From assembly GCA_002433025.1 (NCBI GenBank), contig DJGZ01000070.1, positions 66,030 to 130,029 on the forward strand: a stretch of DNA of 64,000 nucleotides, read 5' to 3'. Shown here in pieces: positions 1 through 8,794 of this stretch; the stretch's first letter is position 1, and every line of letters begins with the position of its first letter. This stretch comes from Bacteroidales bacterium UBA5833. GTDB lineage: Bacteria; Bacteroidota; Bacteroidia; Bacteroidales; Lentimicrobiaceae. The notes under the pieces were generated by a model, which had not been told where the DNA came from, did no database searches, and worked only from the letters and a program-made list of their open reading frames with translations. Made by a program: the position numbers and the translations under genes.

Positions 1-1236
1 ATTTTTCCCATCTATTACAATCAGGTTACCCGCAGTGGCCCGGATGACTTTACGGTCAGTTTTTTCGGTCTGGAAGTGATCAACACCGTGCTCTATTCAT
101 GGTCCATTGCTGCCGCCTACCTGATTGTCGCTTTTTTTTCGCCGATGTTGTCTTCGCTGGCCGACTATACCGGTAGACGAAAGTCTTTCATGCAGTTCTT
201 TACCTGGCTTGGGGCCATTTCCTGCGGAGCGCTGTTTTTCTTTAACAGCTCCAACGTTGAACTCGGCATTATCGCGTTTACACTTGGTACCGTGGGTTAC
301 GGCGGCAGCATAGTATTTTACAACTCTTTCCTTCCCGTGATCTGCGAAACGGCTGATCAGGACAGGGTGAGTGCCCGCGGATATTCGCTCGGTTACCTCG
401 GGGGCGTGGTACTGCTGCTTTTTAACCTGCTGATGATCATGAAACCGGAATGGTTTGGCATCAGCGATCCCTTTCTGCCGGCGCGCATCTCTTTTCTGAC
501 CGTCTTTCTCTGGTGGATAGGATTTTCGCAGATCACTTTCAGGCGCCTGCCAAGGTACACTTACAGAAAGCGGAGAAAAGACAAGGAAACCAACATCTTT
601 CTGGAGGGATACAAAGAACTTGACAAGGTCTTCCAAAAAGTAAAAAGCTCCCGGAAGCTGAGCTTTTACCTGATCGGCTTCTTTTTTGTGATGATGGGAC
701 TGCTTACGGTTATGTTTATGGCAGCTACCTACGGCGAAAAGGAGATCGGACTGAAGGAGGATGTGCTGATCCCGACCATACTGATCATTCAACTGGTGGG
801 CATGGGCGGCGCCTGGATGTTCTCCCGGCTGTCTGCCCGTTTCGGCAACCTGCAGGCCCTGCTGATCTCAGTTATCGCCTGGATTCTGATCTGCGTGGGC
901 GCTTATTACATCAGCAATTCCCTGCAGTTTATGATCGCTGCATTCTTTATCGGTATAGTTATGGGCGGATCACAAGCCCTTGCCAGATCGACCTATAGTA
1001 AGATGCTGCCTGAAGAAACCACTGAACACACCAGTTACTTCAGCTTTTACGACGTGATGGAAAAACTGGCCACCGTTGCCGGCACATTCAGCTTTGGCAT
1101 TATAGAAGCTATTACGGGAAGTATGAGGTATTCCGTGCTGGCCATTACTTTATTCTTTATCATCGGAACAGTTTTTCTGCTGTTGACATTAAGGGTAGTA
1201 AACCAAAAAAGCCCGGCCGGCAAAATTCAAAAATAA
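1..1236 (+). CDS. MFS transporter, UMF1/Atg22-like family (5' end outside window)
   Basis: The frame is open from base 1; the codons before the first in-frame GTG (76) still read as protein (IFPIYYNQV...), so the gene starts upstream and at least 411 residues are seen. The product is a polytopic inner-membrane carrier. Around bases 120-190 a hydrophobic helix runs into LADYTGRRKSF, the helix 2-3 loop motif (D-x-x-G-R-R-K) of the major facilitator superfamily in the form typical of UMF1/Atg22-like proteins. More hydrophobic segments follow to the C-terminus, broken by a basic central loop (RKRRKDKETN), as expected between two six-helix halves. UMF1 members are poorly characterised effluxers, so the substrate is unknown. 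The family call is fairly secure. Confidence 0.85.
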   Translation: MFPIYYNQVTRSGPDDFTVSFFGLEVINTVLYSWSIAAAYLIVAFFSPMLSSLADYTGRRKSFMQFFTWLGAISCGALFFFNSSNVELGIIAFTLGTVGYGGSIVFYNSFLPVICETADQDRVSARGYSLGYLGGVVLLLFNLLMIMKPEWFGISDPFLPARISFLTVFLWWIGFSQITFRRLPRYTYRKRRKDKETNIFLEGYKELDKVFQKVKSSRKLSFYLIGFFFVMMGLLTVMFMAATYGEKEIGLKEDVLIPTILIIQLVGMGGAWMFSRLSARFGNLQALLISVIAWILICVGAYYISNSLQFMIAAFFIGIVMGGSQALARSTYSKMLPEETTEHTSYFSFYDVMEKLATVAGTFSFGIIEAITGSMRYSVLAITLFFIIGTVFLLLTLRVVNQKSPAGKIQK

Positions 1237-1307
1237 GCCCGCAATTCAACCAATCTTTTTAGGCCAGGCTATCACTGACTCATGGTTGAATTCTGCCAAA
1301 ACAGTTT

Positions 1308-1946
1308 ATGCTGAAACTAACAAACCGGAAATCATTACTTCATCTGCTTGATATGCTTTATGAAAAGGCATTGACAGGACTTCCGGGCACCGGCACAGCT
1401 ATTGAACTCGGAGATTCTTACCTGAAGCAGGAAGGCACATTGCGCAGGCAGGTCGACACCTTAATCCGAATGCAGAACATTAAAGCCGGCTCCAGCGGAT
1501 TTCTTACCGGGCTTGGAGGAATTATCACCCTGCCGGTCACCTTCCCTGCAAATCTGGTAAGCGTTTTATATATTCAGATAAGAATGGTGGCTGCCATTGC
1601 TTACATGGGAGGATTCGACCTGCGCGACGACCGCGTGAAAACACTGGTTTACCTTTGCCTTGCCGGTAATGCAGCAAAAGACATCCTGCAGGAAGCCGGC
1701 ATTTTACTGGGAAAGAATTTAACATCACGTTTGATCGGTAATATTTCCGCTAAAACAATCCAGGCCATCAATCAAAAAGTCGGGATCACCCTGCTCTCAA
1801 AAAGCGGCGGAAAAGGGATTATCAATCCCGTGAAAGCGGTTCCCCTGGCCGGCGGCCTGATAGGCGGCGCTTTTGATGCAGCACTTACCAACGTCATCGG
1901 AAATACCGCCAGAGGTATCTTTATACCCAAAACTCCGGCCCGGTAG
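1308..1946 (+). CDS. EcsC family protein
   Basis: A 212-residue protein with the EcsC-family pattern: an N-terminal amphipathic region, then a glycine-rich hydrophobic stretch (SGFLTGLGGIITLPVTFPAN) around residues 64-83 that usually precedes a membrane-associated helix, and a C-terminal small-residue segment (PLAGGLIGGAFDAAL). EcsC was named from the Bacillus ecs ABC locus, but no biochemical role is established for the family. It lies 71 bases after the MFS gene on the same strand and could be cotranscribed, although no shared function is evident. There is no signal peptide. The start at 1308 is the first ATG of a compact frame and gives full family length. Confidence 0.8.
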   Translation: MLKLTNRKSLLHLLDMLYEKALTGLPGTGTAIELGDSYLKQEGTLRRQVDTLIRMQNIKAGSSGFLTGLGGIITLPVTFPANLVSVLYIQIRMVAAIAYMGGFDLRDDRVKTLVYLCLAGNAAKDILQEAGILLGKNLTSRLIGNISAKTIQAINQKVGITLLSKSGGKGIINPVKAVPLAGGLIGGAFDAALTNVIGNTARGIFIPKTPAR

Positions 1947-2012
1947 TGGTAGTTCCTTTGCCTCAGCAAGATAAGCAGACCATATCAGGTCAGAAATAAA
2001 TTCAGTCTCCCT

Positions 2013-2043
2013 CTTGTAATTAAAAATTTACCCGATACATTTG
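2013..2043 (+). promoter_or_regulatory. Bacteroidota-type promoter of the M3 peptidase gene
   Basis: A CTTG -33 element (2013-2016) is followed after 19 bases by TACATTTG (2036-2043), a full match to the Bacteroidota -7 consensus TAnnTTTG. The start codon is 43 bases downstream. Confidence 0.65.
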
Positions 2044-2085
2044 CACCGTTTTCAATCAAACATTTCCAATTAAACTAAATTTTTC

Positions 2086-4206
2086 ATGAAAAACCTCCTG
2101 CTTCCACTACTCACCATGGCCATCCTCACCTTTACCGGATGTCGGCAAAAGCAAACAGCCACAGAACCGGAAAATCCATTCTTTTCGGAGTATACCACCC
2201 CATTTCAGGTACCCCCGTTCGACAAGATTGACACCTCGCATTACCTGCCTGCTTTCATTGAAGGGATCAGGCAACAGGCCGAAGAAATTGCAGCCATAAC
2301 AGAAAATCCTGAAGCGCCTGATTTTGAAAACACCATCCTTGCCTATGATAAATCAGGGAAGCTGCTCAACAGGGTCAGTTATGTCTTCTATAATCTCAAC
2401 GGCGCCCATACCAATGATCAGATGCAGGAGATTGCCCGGAAGATTTCCCCGCTGATGTCGAAGCATCAGGATGATATCTCTATGAATCCGGAACTTTTCA
2501 GCCGGATTAAAAAAGTGTATGAAAAGCGGCATGAATCAGGTCTCGATGATCAGCAGATCAGGGTTGTTGAGAAGTATTACCGCGATTTTGAGCGCCAGGG
2601 GGCGAATCTCCCTGCCCGTGAACAGGAAACGCTCAGGAAAATCAATGAAGAGCTTGCCATGCTGCAGGTAAAATTCGGGGAAAACCAACTGGCAGAAATC
2701 AATAAAAATTTCAAACTGGTGATTGATAAGCAGGAGGATCTGGCAGGGTTACCGGAAGGGGTGATTGCCGCCGCTGCCGAAACCGCCGGAAGCACCGGTG
2801 ACGAAGGCAAATGGGTATTCACCCTGGCAAAACCCAGCCTGATTCCTTTTTTACAATATGCCGATAACCGCAACCTCAGGGAAAAACTTTACCGGGGATA
2901 TTTTATGAGGGGCAACAACGACAATGCCAACGACAACAAACAGATTGTAAAAGACATTGTAAGGCTGAGGGCCGAAAAAGCCAGGCTGCTCGGGTTCGAC
3001 AATTTTGCCGCCTATGTTATTGATGAGAATATGGCTAAAACCACAGATAATGTGGACAAATTCCTGAGCAATCTGTTCCGCTCAGCCCTGCCCGTAGCCA
3101 AAAATGATCTTGCCGAAATGCAGAAAATTGCCAATGCGGAAGGCAACAGCTTTAAACTCGAATCATGGGACTGGTGGTATTATGCCGAAAAACTGCGTAA
3201 ACAGAAATATGATCTGGATGAAACACAGATCAAACCTTACCTGAAGCTTGAAAACGTGAGGGACGGGATGTTTGAGGTTGCCCATAAGCTGTATGGTATT
3301 ACATTTTCTAAACTAACAAATCTGCCTGTTTATCAGAAAGATGTTGAAACTTTTGAAGTTAAGGAAGCTGATGGCTCCCATCTTGGAATTCTTTATCTCG
3401 ACTACTTCCCGCGTGCCGAAAAGAGCGGGGGCGCCTGGTGTACCGGATTTCAGCCGGCAGGATGGGAAAACGGCAAAAAAGTTGATCCCATCGTTTCCAT
3501 TGTATGCAATTTTACCCCGCCTTCGGGAAATGTACCGGCCCTTTTGAGCTGGGATGAAACCACCACCCTCTTCCATGAATTCGGACATGCACTGCATGGT
3601 CTGTTTACGGAAGGCAAATACACCAGAACCGCGGGAAATGTCGCAAGAGACTTTGTTGAACTGCCTTCACAGATCATGGAAAACTGGGCGGGGGAACCCG
3701 AGGTGCTTCGCATGTTTGCCAGGCATTACGAAACCAGTGAAATCATTCCCGACGCGCTGATTGAGAAGCTTACCAATTCCAGTCATTTCAACCAGGGATT
3801 TACCACCGTTGAATACATTGCCGCGTCTATCCTTGACCTTGATTATCATAAACTTAAATCTCCGGCAATGGTTGAGGATGTAAATGCCTTTGAAAAAGAA
3901 GCCATGGACAGGATCGGCCTTATCCCGGAAATTCTCCCGCGTTACCGCACCACCTATTTCTCTCATATTTTCGACGGGGGCTATGCTGCCGGATATTATG
4001 TGTACCTCTGGGCCGCGGTGCTCGATTCCGATGCATTTGATTATTTCAGGCAATCAGGCGATATCTTTAACAAGGAGCTGGCAGCTGCATTCAGAAAGTA
4101 CTGCCTGGCCGAGAACGGAAATGATGAAGGCATGGAACAATACAGAAAATTCAGGGGACAGGATCCATCGCAGGAACCACTGCTGAAAAAACGCGGGTTA
4201 AAATAG
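2086..4206 (+). CDS. dcp: Peptidyl-dipeptidase Dcp (M3 family), lipoprotein
   Basis: Zinc metallopeptidase that removes C-terminal dipeptides from oligopeptides. The 706-residue protein begins with a lipoprotein signal peptide (lipobox LTFTGC, Cys19), so this copy is envelope-anchored instead of cytoplasmic. The M3 zinc site is intact: H497-E-F-G-H501 with the third ligand probably E525 in FVELPSQ. The N-terminal region (NPFFSEYTTPFQVPPFDKID) matches the Dcp branch more than oligopeptidase A. It has its own Bacteroidota-type promoter and a strong terminator 20 bases after the stop, so it is a single-gene unit. A likely role is final trimming of peptides in the periplasm. Confidence 0.93.
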   Translation: MKNLLLPLLTMAILTFTGCRQKQTATEPENPFFSEYTTPFQVPPFDKIDTSHYLPAFIEGIRQQAEEIAAITENPEAPDFENTILAYDKSGKLLNRVSYVFYNLNGAHTNDQMQEIARKISPLMSKHQDDISMNPELFSRIKKVYEKRHESGLDDQQIRVVEKYYRDFERQGANLPAREQETLRKINEELAMLQVKFGENQLAEINKNFKLVIDKQEDLAGLPEGVIAAAAETAGSTGDEGKWVFTLAKPSLIPFLQYADNRNLREKLYRGYFMRGNNDNANDNKQIVKDIVRLRAEKARLLGFDNFAAYVIDENMAKTTDNVDKFLSNLFRSALPVAKNDLAEMQKIANAEGNSFKLESWDWWYYAEKLRKQKYDLDETQIKPYLKLENVRDGMFEVAHKLYGITFSKLTNLPVYQKDVETFEVKEADGSHLGILYLDYFPRAEKSGGAWCTGFQPAGWENGKKVDPIVSIVCNFTPPSGNVPALLSWDETTTLFHEFGHALHGLFTEGKYTRTAGNVARDFVELPSQIMENWAGEPEVLRMFARHYETSEIIPDALIEKLTNSSHFNQGFTTVEYIAASILDLDYHKLKSPAMVEDVNAFEKEAMDRIGLIPEILPRYRTTYFSHIFDGGYAAGYYVYLWAAVLDSDAFDYFRQSGDIFNKELAAAFRKYCLAENGNDEGMEQYRKFRGQDPSQEPLLKKRGLK

Positions 4207-4226
4207 CCTGACCGGCATAAGGGAAC

Positions 4227-4260
4227 AAAGCGGCAGCATCCAAAAACATGCTGCCGCTTT
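4227..4260. terminator. Bidirectional hairpin terminator between dcp and sulP
   Basis: A perfect 13-bp stem (AAAGCGGCAGCAT, 4227-4239, with ATGCTGCCGCTTT, 4248-4260) and 8-base loop sit between two converging genes. The T-rich tail on the plus strand fits intrinsic termination of dcp; the A-flanked left arm could serve the opposite gene. Confidence 0.85.
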
Positions 4261-4273
4261 TATTTAAGGCTTC

Positions 4274-5995
4274 TCAGGACTTATGCCCGTGATGCATTGC
4301 TGAGCGGGGCATCTCCTCCAGCAGTTTGCCGGCCCTTTCCAGCGCCAGGTTAATGTCGGCACAAACATTGTCACTGCCGACAATCTCAAACACATTGTTT
4401 TTTTCGAGCGTATCATAAACTGACTTAACCGGTCCTGATATCACAACGGTAATCCCGGTTGCCTGGGTCCTTCTGATAAAGTTTTTCAGGTTGCTCACGC
4501 CCGTTGCATCGATAAACGGCACCCGGTATAACCGGATTATTCTGATCAACGGCTTGGCAGTGACTTGTTTTTCTGCTTCATCAAATTTGTTGGCGATGCC
4601 AAAAAAGAAAGGTCCGTTAACTTCAAAAACTTCCACTTTATCAGGGATAATCAGCTTGGGCGCCGTTTCCGGCTCTTCAGCCCGCTCATCATCCACTGCC
4701 ATATTAAGTACTTCCACCCCTGAAGTATCTATAACACGCTTGAGGAATAGGAGCACGGCCAGAAGTAATCCGAACTGAATCGCAATGGTAAGATCAATGA
4801 TCACCGTGAGCAGGAAGGTGGTAAGCAGCACGGCAACTTCGCTTTTCGAATTACGGAAGAGTCCTTTGAATGAACGCCATTCACTCATATTGTAGGCAAC
4901 AATAACCAGGATTCCCGCAAGACAGCTCATCGGGATCAACCGGGCCCATTTACCAAAGAACAGCAGGATCAGTAAAAGTACCACTGCATGAATGATCCCG
5001 GCCACCGGTGTCTTTCCGCCGTTCCGGATATTGGTCATTGTGCGTGCAATGGCGCCGGTTGCCGGTATCCCCCCGAATATCGGAGTAATAATATTGGCAA
5101 TCCCCTGCCCTATGAGTTCTGTGTTTGAACGGTGTTTGCTCCCGGTTGCGCCGTCGGCCACCATCGCCGATAGCAGCGATTCAATCGCGCCAAGCATGGC
5201 AATTGTAAAAGCAGGAGCCAGCAACAATCTGAATGTTTCCCAACTTATCGCAGGAATAAAAGGCCGGGGAATGGTTGCTTTGATCTCCCCAAAACGGCTT
5301 CCGATCGTTTCCACTGGCATTTGAAAAATAGTGGCGGCCGCGGTCGTGACCAGGAGTGCAATCAGGGTTCCCGGTACTCTTCTGTTGATTTTGGGCCAAA
5401 AAACTGAAATCAGGACAGTAAACAAGCCTATCGCGAGTGCATAAAGGTTAACAGCATCAAAATGTAAAAAATAGTATTTCCACTTCTCAATAAAATCCGC
5501 CGGCACTGCCTGGGCTACCTCAAGTCCGAAGAAATCCTTTATCTGCGATGAAAAAATTACCAGCGCTATTCCGGAAGTAAAACCCACCACAATCGGATAA
5601 GGCATAAATTTTATAATGGTTCCCAATTGCAGCAACCCCATACCGATCAGCATGAAACCGGCAAGAATGGTGGCAATGATCAACCCCTCAACACCGAATT
5701 TTTCAACAATTCCATAGACAATAACTATGAAAGCACCTGTAGGCCCGCCTATCTGCACCCTGCTTCCTCCAAGAGCCGAAATAAGGAAACCGGCGATTAC
5801 AGCGGTAATGAGGCCGCGCTCCGGAGATACCCCGGAAGCAATCCCAAAAGCAATGGCGAGCGGAAGCGCAACCACTCCGACAATAATTCCGGCAATCAGA
5901 TCGGAAGTAAAGGTCTTGAGATTGTACCCCTTTAGGGTGGTAAGCAGCTTGGGGTGATAAATCTTTGAAAACGTGTTCAATAAGAATTCAGACAT
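4274..5995 (-). CDS. SulP family anion permease with STAS domain
   Basis: A 573-residue inner-membrane transporter of the SulP/SLC26 family. Residues about 25-430 are a run of hydrophobic segments including the family signature region IAFGIASGVSPERGLITAV near the N-terminus and the GGSRVQIGGPTGAF stretch after it. Residues about 455-560 form a cytoplasmic STAS domain. The loop that in anti-sigma antagonists carries a phosphorylatable Ser (D-S-x-G) reads D496-A-T-G499 here, so that Ser is absent. Bacterial SulP proteins carry sulfate, bicarbonate or dicarboxylates; nothing adjacent fixes the substrate. The gene stands alone, convergent with dcp. The short cytoplasmic N-terminus (MSEFLLNTFSKIYHPKLL) supports the chosen start. 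Confidence 0.92.
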   Translation of the reverse strand: MSEFLLNTFSKIYHPKLLTTLKGYNLKTFTSDLIAGIIVGVVALPLAIAFGIASGVSPERGLITAVIAGFLISALGGSRVQIGGPTGAFIVIVYGIVEKFGVEGLIIATILAGFMLIGMGLLQLGTIIKFMPYPIVVGFTSGIALVIFSSQIKDFFGLEVAQAVPADFIEKWKYYFLHFDAVNLYALAIGLFTVLISVFWPKINRRVPGTLIALLVTTAAATIFQMPVETIGSRFGEIKATIPRPFIPAISWETFRLLLAPAFTIAMLGAIESLLSAMVADGATGSKHRSNTELIGQGIANIITPIFGGIPATGAIARTMTNIRNGGKTPVAGIIHAVVLLLILLFFGKWARLIPMSCLAGILVIVAYNMSEWRSFKGLFRNSKSEVAVLLTTFLLTVIIDLTIAIQFGLLLAVLLFLKRVIDTSGVEVLNMAVDDERAEEPETAPKLIIPDKVEVFEVNGPFFFGIANKFDEAEKQVTAKPLIRIIRLYRVPFIDATGVSNLKNFIRRTQATGITVVISGPVKSVYDTLEKNNVFEIVGSDNVCADINLALERAGKLLEEMPRSAMHHGHKS

Positions 5996-6450
5996 GCTAA
6001 AGGGTATTAAAAAGAAGCTGCAAAATTATAAAATAGGAGGATAGCCCGACTGCACAGTCTATGGATAACCAGTTAAAAACGACTCAAATAAATACGAAAC
6101 GTTTGGATACCAAATGTTTTCAGGATGAAAGAAAATTACAAATCAAATTTGAAATTTAATTATGCACAATTTATGGAGAAATATTTTACATGCGACGTAA
6201 GAAATTGCTGCAACGCTTGGCAGAAATTCAATATTTCCCTATATTAGCAGAAAATGGCAGAAACAAAATCAGGCAGATAGTTACTTTTCCCATAGAAGAC
6301 TGATTAACCACTTCAGCACGGAAGTTCTTTTATCCGGAAAATGGCCTTACTGATGTATCTGACCTAAGAGAAGTATTTTCCGTAAAAATAATTTACAGTT
6401 CGCTTCAGGCATGTTCATGGATCCGGTGAAGCATTAAATATCGAAAGGTT
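5996..6450. other. AT-rich intergenic region between divergent sulP and PAS kinase
   Basis: 455 bases, clearly richer in A+T than the flanking genes. It holds the probable sulP -7 box near its left end. No hairpin terminator, tRNA or convincing gene was seen. A 40-codon frame at 6125-6247 is too weak to call. The size suggests that both divergent promoters and possibly regulator sites lie here. Confidence 0.5.
6021..6028 (-). promoter_or_regulatory. Probable -7 element of the SulP gene
   Basis: Read on the minus strand this is TAATTTTG, matching TAnnTTTG, 26 bases before the SulP start. No clear -33 TTTG lies at the expected distance, so only half of the promoter is supported. Confidence 0.35.
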
Positions 6451-8769
6451 ATGAATTCAGAACGGGAAACTACCGGGAATAAAAACAGTAATGAAAAGAC
6501 ACTGAATCCTGGAATAGGAGCGCTTGAGAATGATCCTGAGAAAGAGCAGGTACAACTTAAGAAGACCAAAAACCTGCTGCGGCTGAGCGAAATAAAAATT
6601 CAGGCCCTTACTGAAGCCATTCCCGACCTGATCTTCAGGATTAACCGTGAAGGTATTTACCTGGATTACAAAGCTGCAAGCAGCGATCTTTATCACCAGA
6701 CGGATTCCATCATCGGAAAGAACAACCGGGAGATTACCCCACCCGACTTTGCAGATTTAATTGACGCTAAAGTAAAACTCACGCTTGATACCGGTGAAAT
6801 GCAATATTTTGAATATCAGCTATCTATCCCTAATAAAGGCTTATGTTCCTATGAAGCCCGGCTCGTACCCAACGGACCGGATGAGGTTCTGGCTATCGTA
6901 CGCGATGTTACATCCAATAAACTTACGGGAGAAGCCTTGATTGAGAGCAATCTGAACCAGCGGGCAATTATGGACTCCATTTCCGAAGGGCTTTTGCTCA
7001 TTGACAAAACCGGAATGATTATCGACAGCAATGAGGCGAATGCAACTTTCTATGGTTTTTCGATCGATTCAATAAGAGGAAAAAATCTCTTTGAGTTTTT
7101 CCCAACATCTTTTAAACCCGAACAGGAAAAACTATTAAATGCCGTTTTTGAGCAAGGGAAAGTCCTTACGTCAGAATCTAAATTTCACAACAGGTGGTAT
7201 GAATATTCGGTTCATCCTGTAATTGATACAACAGGCATCATTAAAAAGGCGGTGATCAATGCGCGGGATATCTCCCATCAGAAAAATCTGATCCATGAGC
7301 TTGAAACGGCGCTTAAAGAGAACAGGGAAAGCACTGAATTCCTTGAAAACCTGATCAACAGCATTCCGGATGTTATCGGAATACAGGATAATAAGCATCA
7401 GATTATCCGGTACAATAAAGCAGGGTATGAATTTCTGAATACTTCTCCGGAGCAGATCAGGGGGAAAAAATGTTTTCATCTTATTGACAGGGACCAGGAA
7501 TGCGAACTTTGCGCCACTTCAATCAGCTACAAAACAAAGAAACCTGCTCATATAGAGCGCTATTTCCCTGAGAAGGACATCTGGCTGGATATCCGGTCAT
7601 ATCCGATCTTTGAGAACAATGGTGAGATCAGATTGGTTATTGAGCATTTGCGCGATATAACCCATATCAAATCCGTTGAAGCTGCACTCAGGAAAAGTGA
7701 AGAGCGTTACAAAGAACTTTTCAACTCTTCAGCCGGCGGAATATTGATTGGTTCGCAGGACGGAGTCATCATACAGGTGAATTCAACATTTGCTGAAATG
7801 ACCGGCTTTACGCCCGGATTTCTGATCGGGAAGCACATCAGTGAAGGCATATTTACAGCAGAGAGCCTGAAAGCCACACCTTTCAGATTTGACCTGCTGA
7901 AGCAGGGTAAAACTGTGACCAGCGAAAGAACAATCATCACTTCGGACAACCGGTTGATGCAGGTTGAAATGCACACGCACATCCTGCCCGATGGCACCTA
8001 TCAGTCAATTTATCATGATATAACCGAACGCAAGCGTGCAGAAGAGGAAATTAACAGACAAAACGAGGTACTCAAAAAGATTAACCTGGAAAAAGACAAA
8101 TTCTTTTCCATTATTGCCCATGACCTGAGGAGTCCGTTCACTTCATTTCTCGGTTTAACCGAGTTGATGGCCGAGGAGATAGATTCCATGCCCAAAGAAG
8201 AGGTCCGTTTCATAGCCAACGAATTAAAAAAATCGGCTTCCAACCTTTACAATCTGCTGGAAAATCTTCTTGAATGGTCAATGGTTCAGAGAAATATGAA
8301 ACCCTTCAGCCCGCAGAAAATCAACCTCCGGTCTGTTGCCCGCCAAAGTACTGAAACATTGCGCGAAGCTGCCACAGGCAAACAGATCACGGTAACGCTG
8401 GATATCCCGGATGAAATTACGGTAATGGCAGACAGGCCAATGCTTGATACCATACTCAGAAACCTTTTTTCCAATGCTGTTAAATTCACGGCAAAAGGGG
8501 GCAGCGTAATGATTTCGGCCGGAGAGGAGCATAACGGAGATATAGAAATCATGATTGAAGATTCCGGTATTGGCATCCCTGAAACCATGCTCGGAACGAT
8601 CTTCAATATTTCAGGCAAGCACAACCGTCCAGGCACTTCAGGCGAACCCAGTAACGGCCTGGGGCTGTTGCTTTGCAAAGAGTTTATCGAAAAGAACGGG
8701 GGTAAAATCGGTGTTAAAAGTACCGCAGGGAAAGGGAGCTGTTTTTACTTTACTCTCCCTGCCGGTTAA
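6451..8769 (+). CDS. Multi-PAS sensor histidine kinase
   Basis: A 772-residue kinase without signal peptide or transmembrane segment, so probably cytoplasmic. A short charged coiled N-terminus is followed by four PAS-like domains at roughly residues 50-155, 165-275, 295-405 and 420-530, then a HisKA dimerisation helix with phosphoacceptor H557 in FFSIIAHDLRSPF, and a HATPase_c domain (about 655-770) with the N box (RNLFSNAVKFT), G1 (DSGIGIP) and G2 (GLGLLLCKEF) boxes. The third PAS carries ECELC, a pair of Cys that might bind a metal or sense redox state (inference). GAAAGG just upstream supports the ATG at 6451. No receiver or DNA-binding partner is fused; the next gene, 25 bases on, is a hybrid kinase. 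Confidence 0.9.
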   Translation: MNSERETTGNKNSNEKTLNPGIGALENDPEKEQVQLKKTKNLLRLSEIKIQALTEAIPDLIFRINREGIYLDYKAASSDLYHQTDSIIGKNNREITPPDFADLIDAKVKLTLDTGEMQYFEYQLSIPNKGLCSYEARLVPNGPDEVLAIVRDVTSNKLTGEALIESNLNQRAIMDSISEGLLLIDKTGMIIDSNEANATFYGFSIDSIRGKNLFEFFPTSFKPEQEKLLNAVFEQGKVLTSESKFHNRWYEYSVHPVIDTTGIIKKAVINARDISHQKNLIHELETALKENRESTEFLENLINSIPDVIGIQDNKHQIIRYNKAGYEFLNTSPEQIRGKKCFHLIDRDQECELCATSISYKTKKPAHIERYFPEKDIWLDIRSYPIFENNGEIRLVIEHLRDITHIKSVEAALRKSEERYKELFNSSAGGILIGSQDGVIIQVNSTFAEMTGFTPGFLIGKHISEGIFTAESLKATPFRFDLLKQGKTVTSERTIITSDNRLMQVEMHTHILPDGTYQSIYHDITERKRAEEEINRQNEVLKKINLEKDKFFSIIAHDLRSPFTSFLGLTELMAEEIDSMPKEEVRFIANELKKSASNLYNLLENLLEWSMVQRNMKPFSPQKINLRSVARQSTETLREAATGKQITVTLDIPDEITVMADRPMLDTILRNLFSNAVKFTAKGGSVMISAGEEHNGDIEIMIEDSGIGIPETMLGTIFNISGKHNRPGTSGEPSNGLGLLLCKEFIEKNGGKIGVKSTAGKGSCFYFTLPAG

Positions 8770-8794
8770 ACAAAAACATGAAAGGCGGGAATTC

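Noticed and set aside
6125..6247. 40-codon frame with a Cys cluster (CDVRNCCN) in the sulP-kinase intergenic region
   Set aside because: No ribosome binding site at a useful distance and AT-rich composition typical of chance frames.
8555..8794. 80-codon N-terminal extension of the hybrid kinase
   Set aside because: It overlaps the catalytic end of the preceding kinase gene in another frame, reads as low-quality protein, and ATG 8795 has a ribosome binding site.
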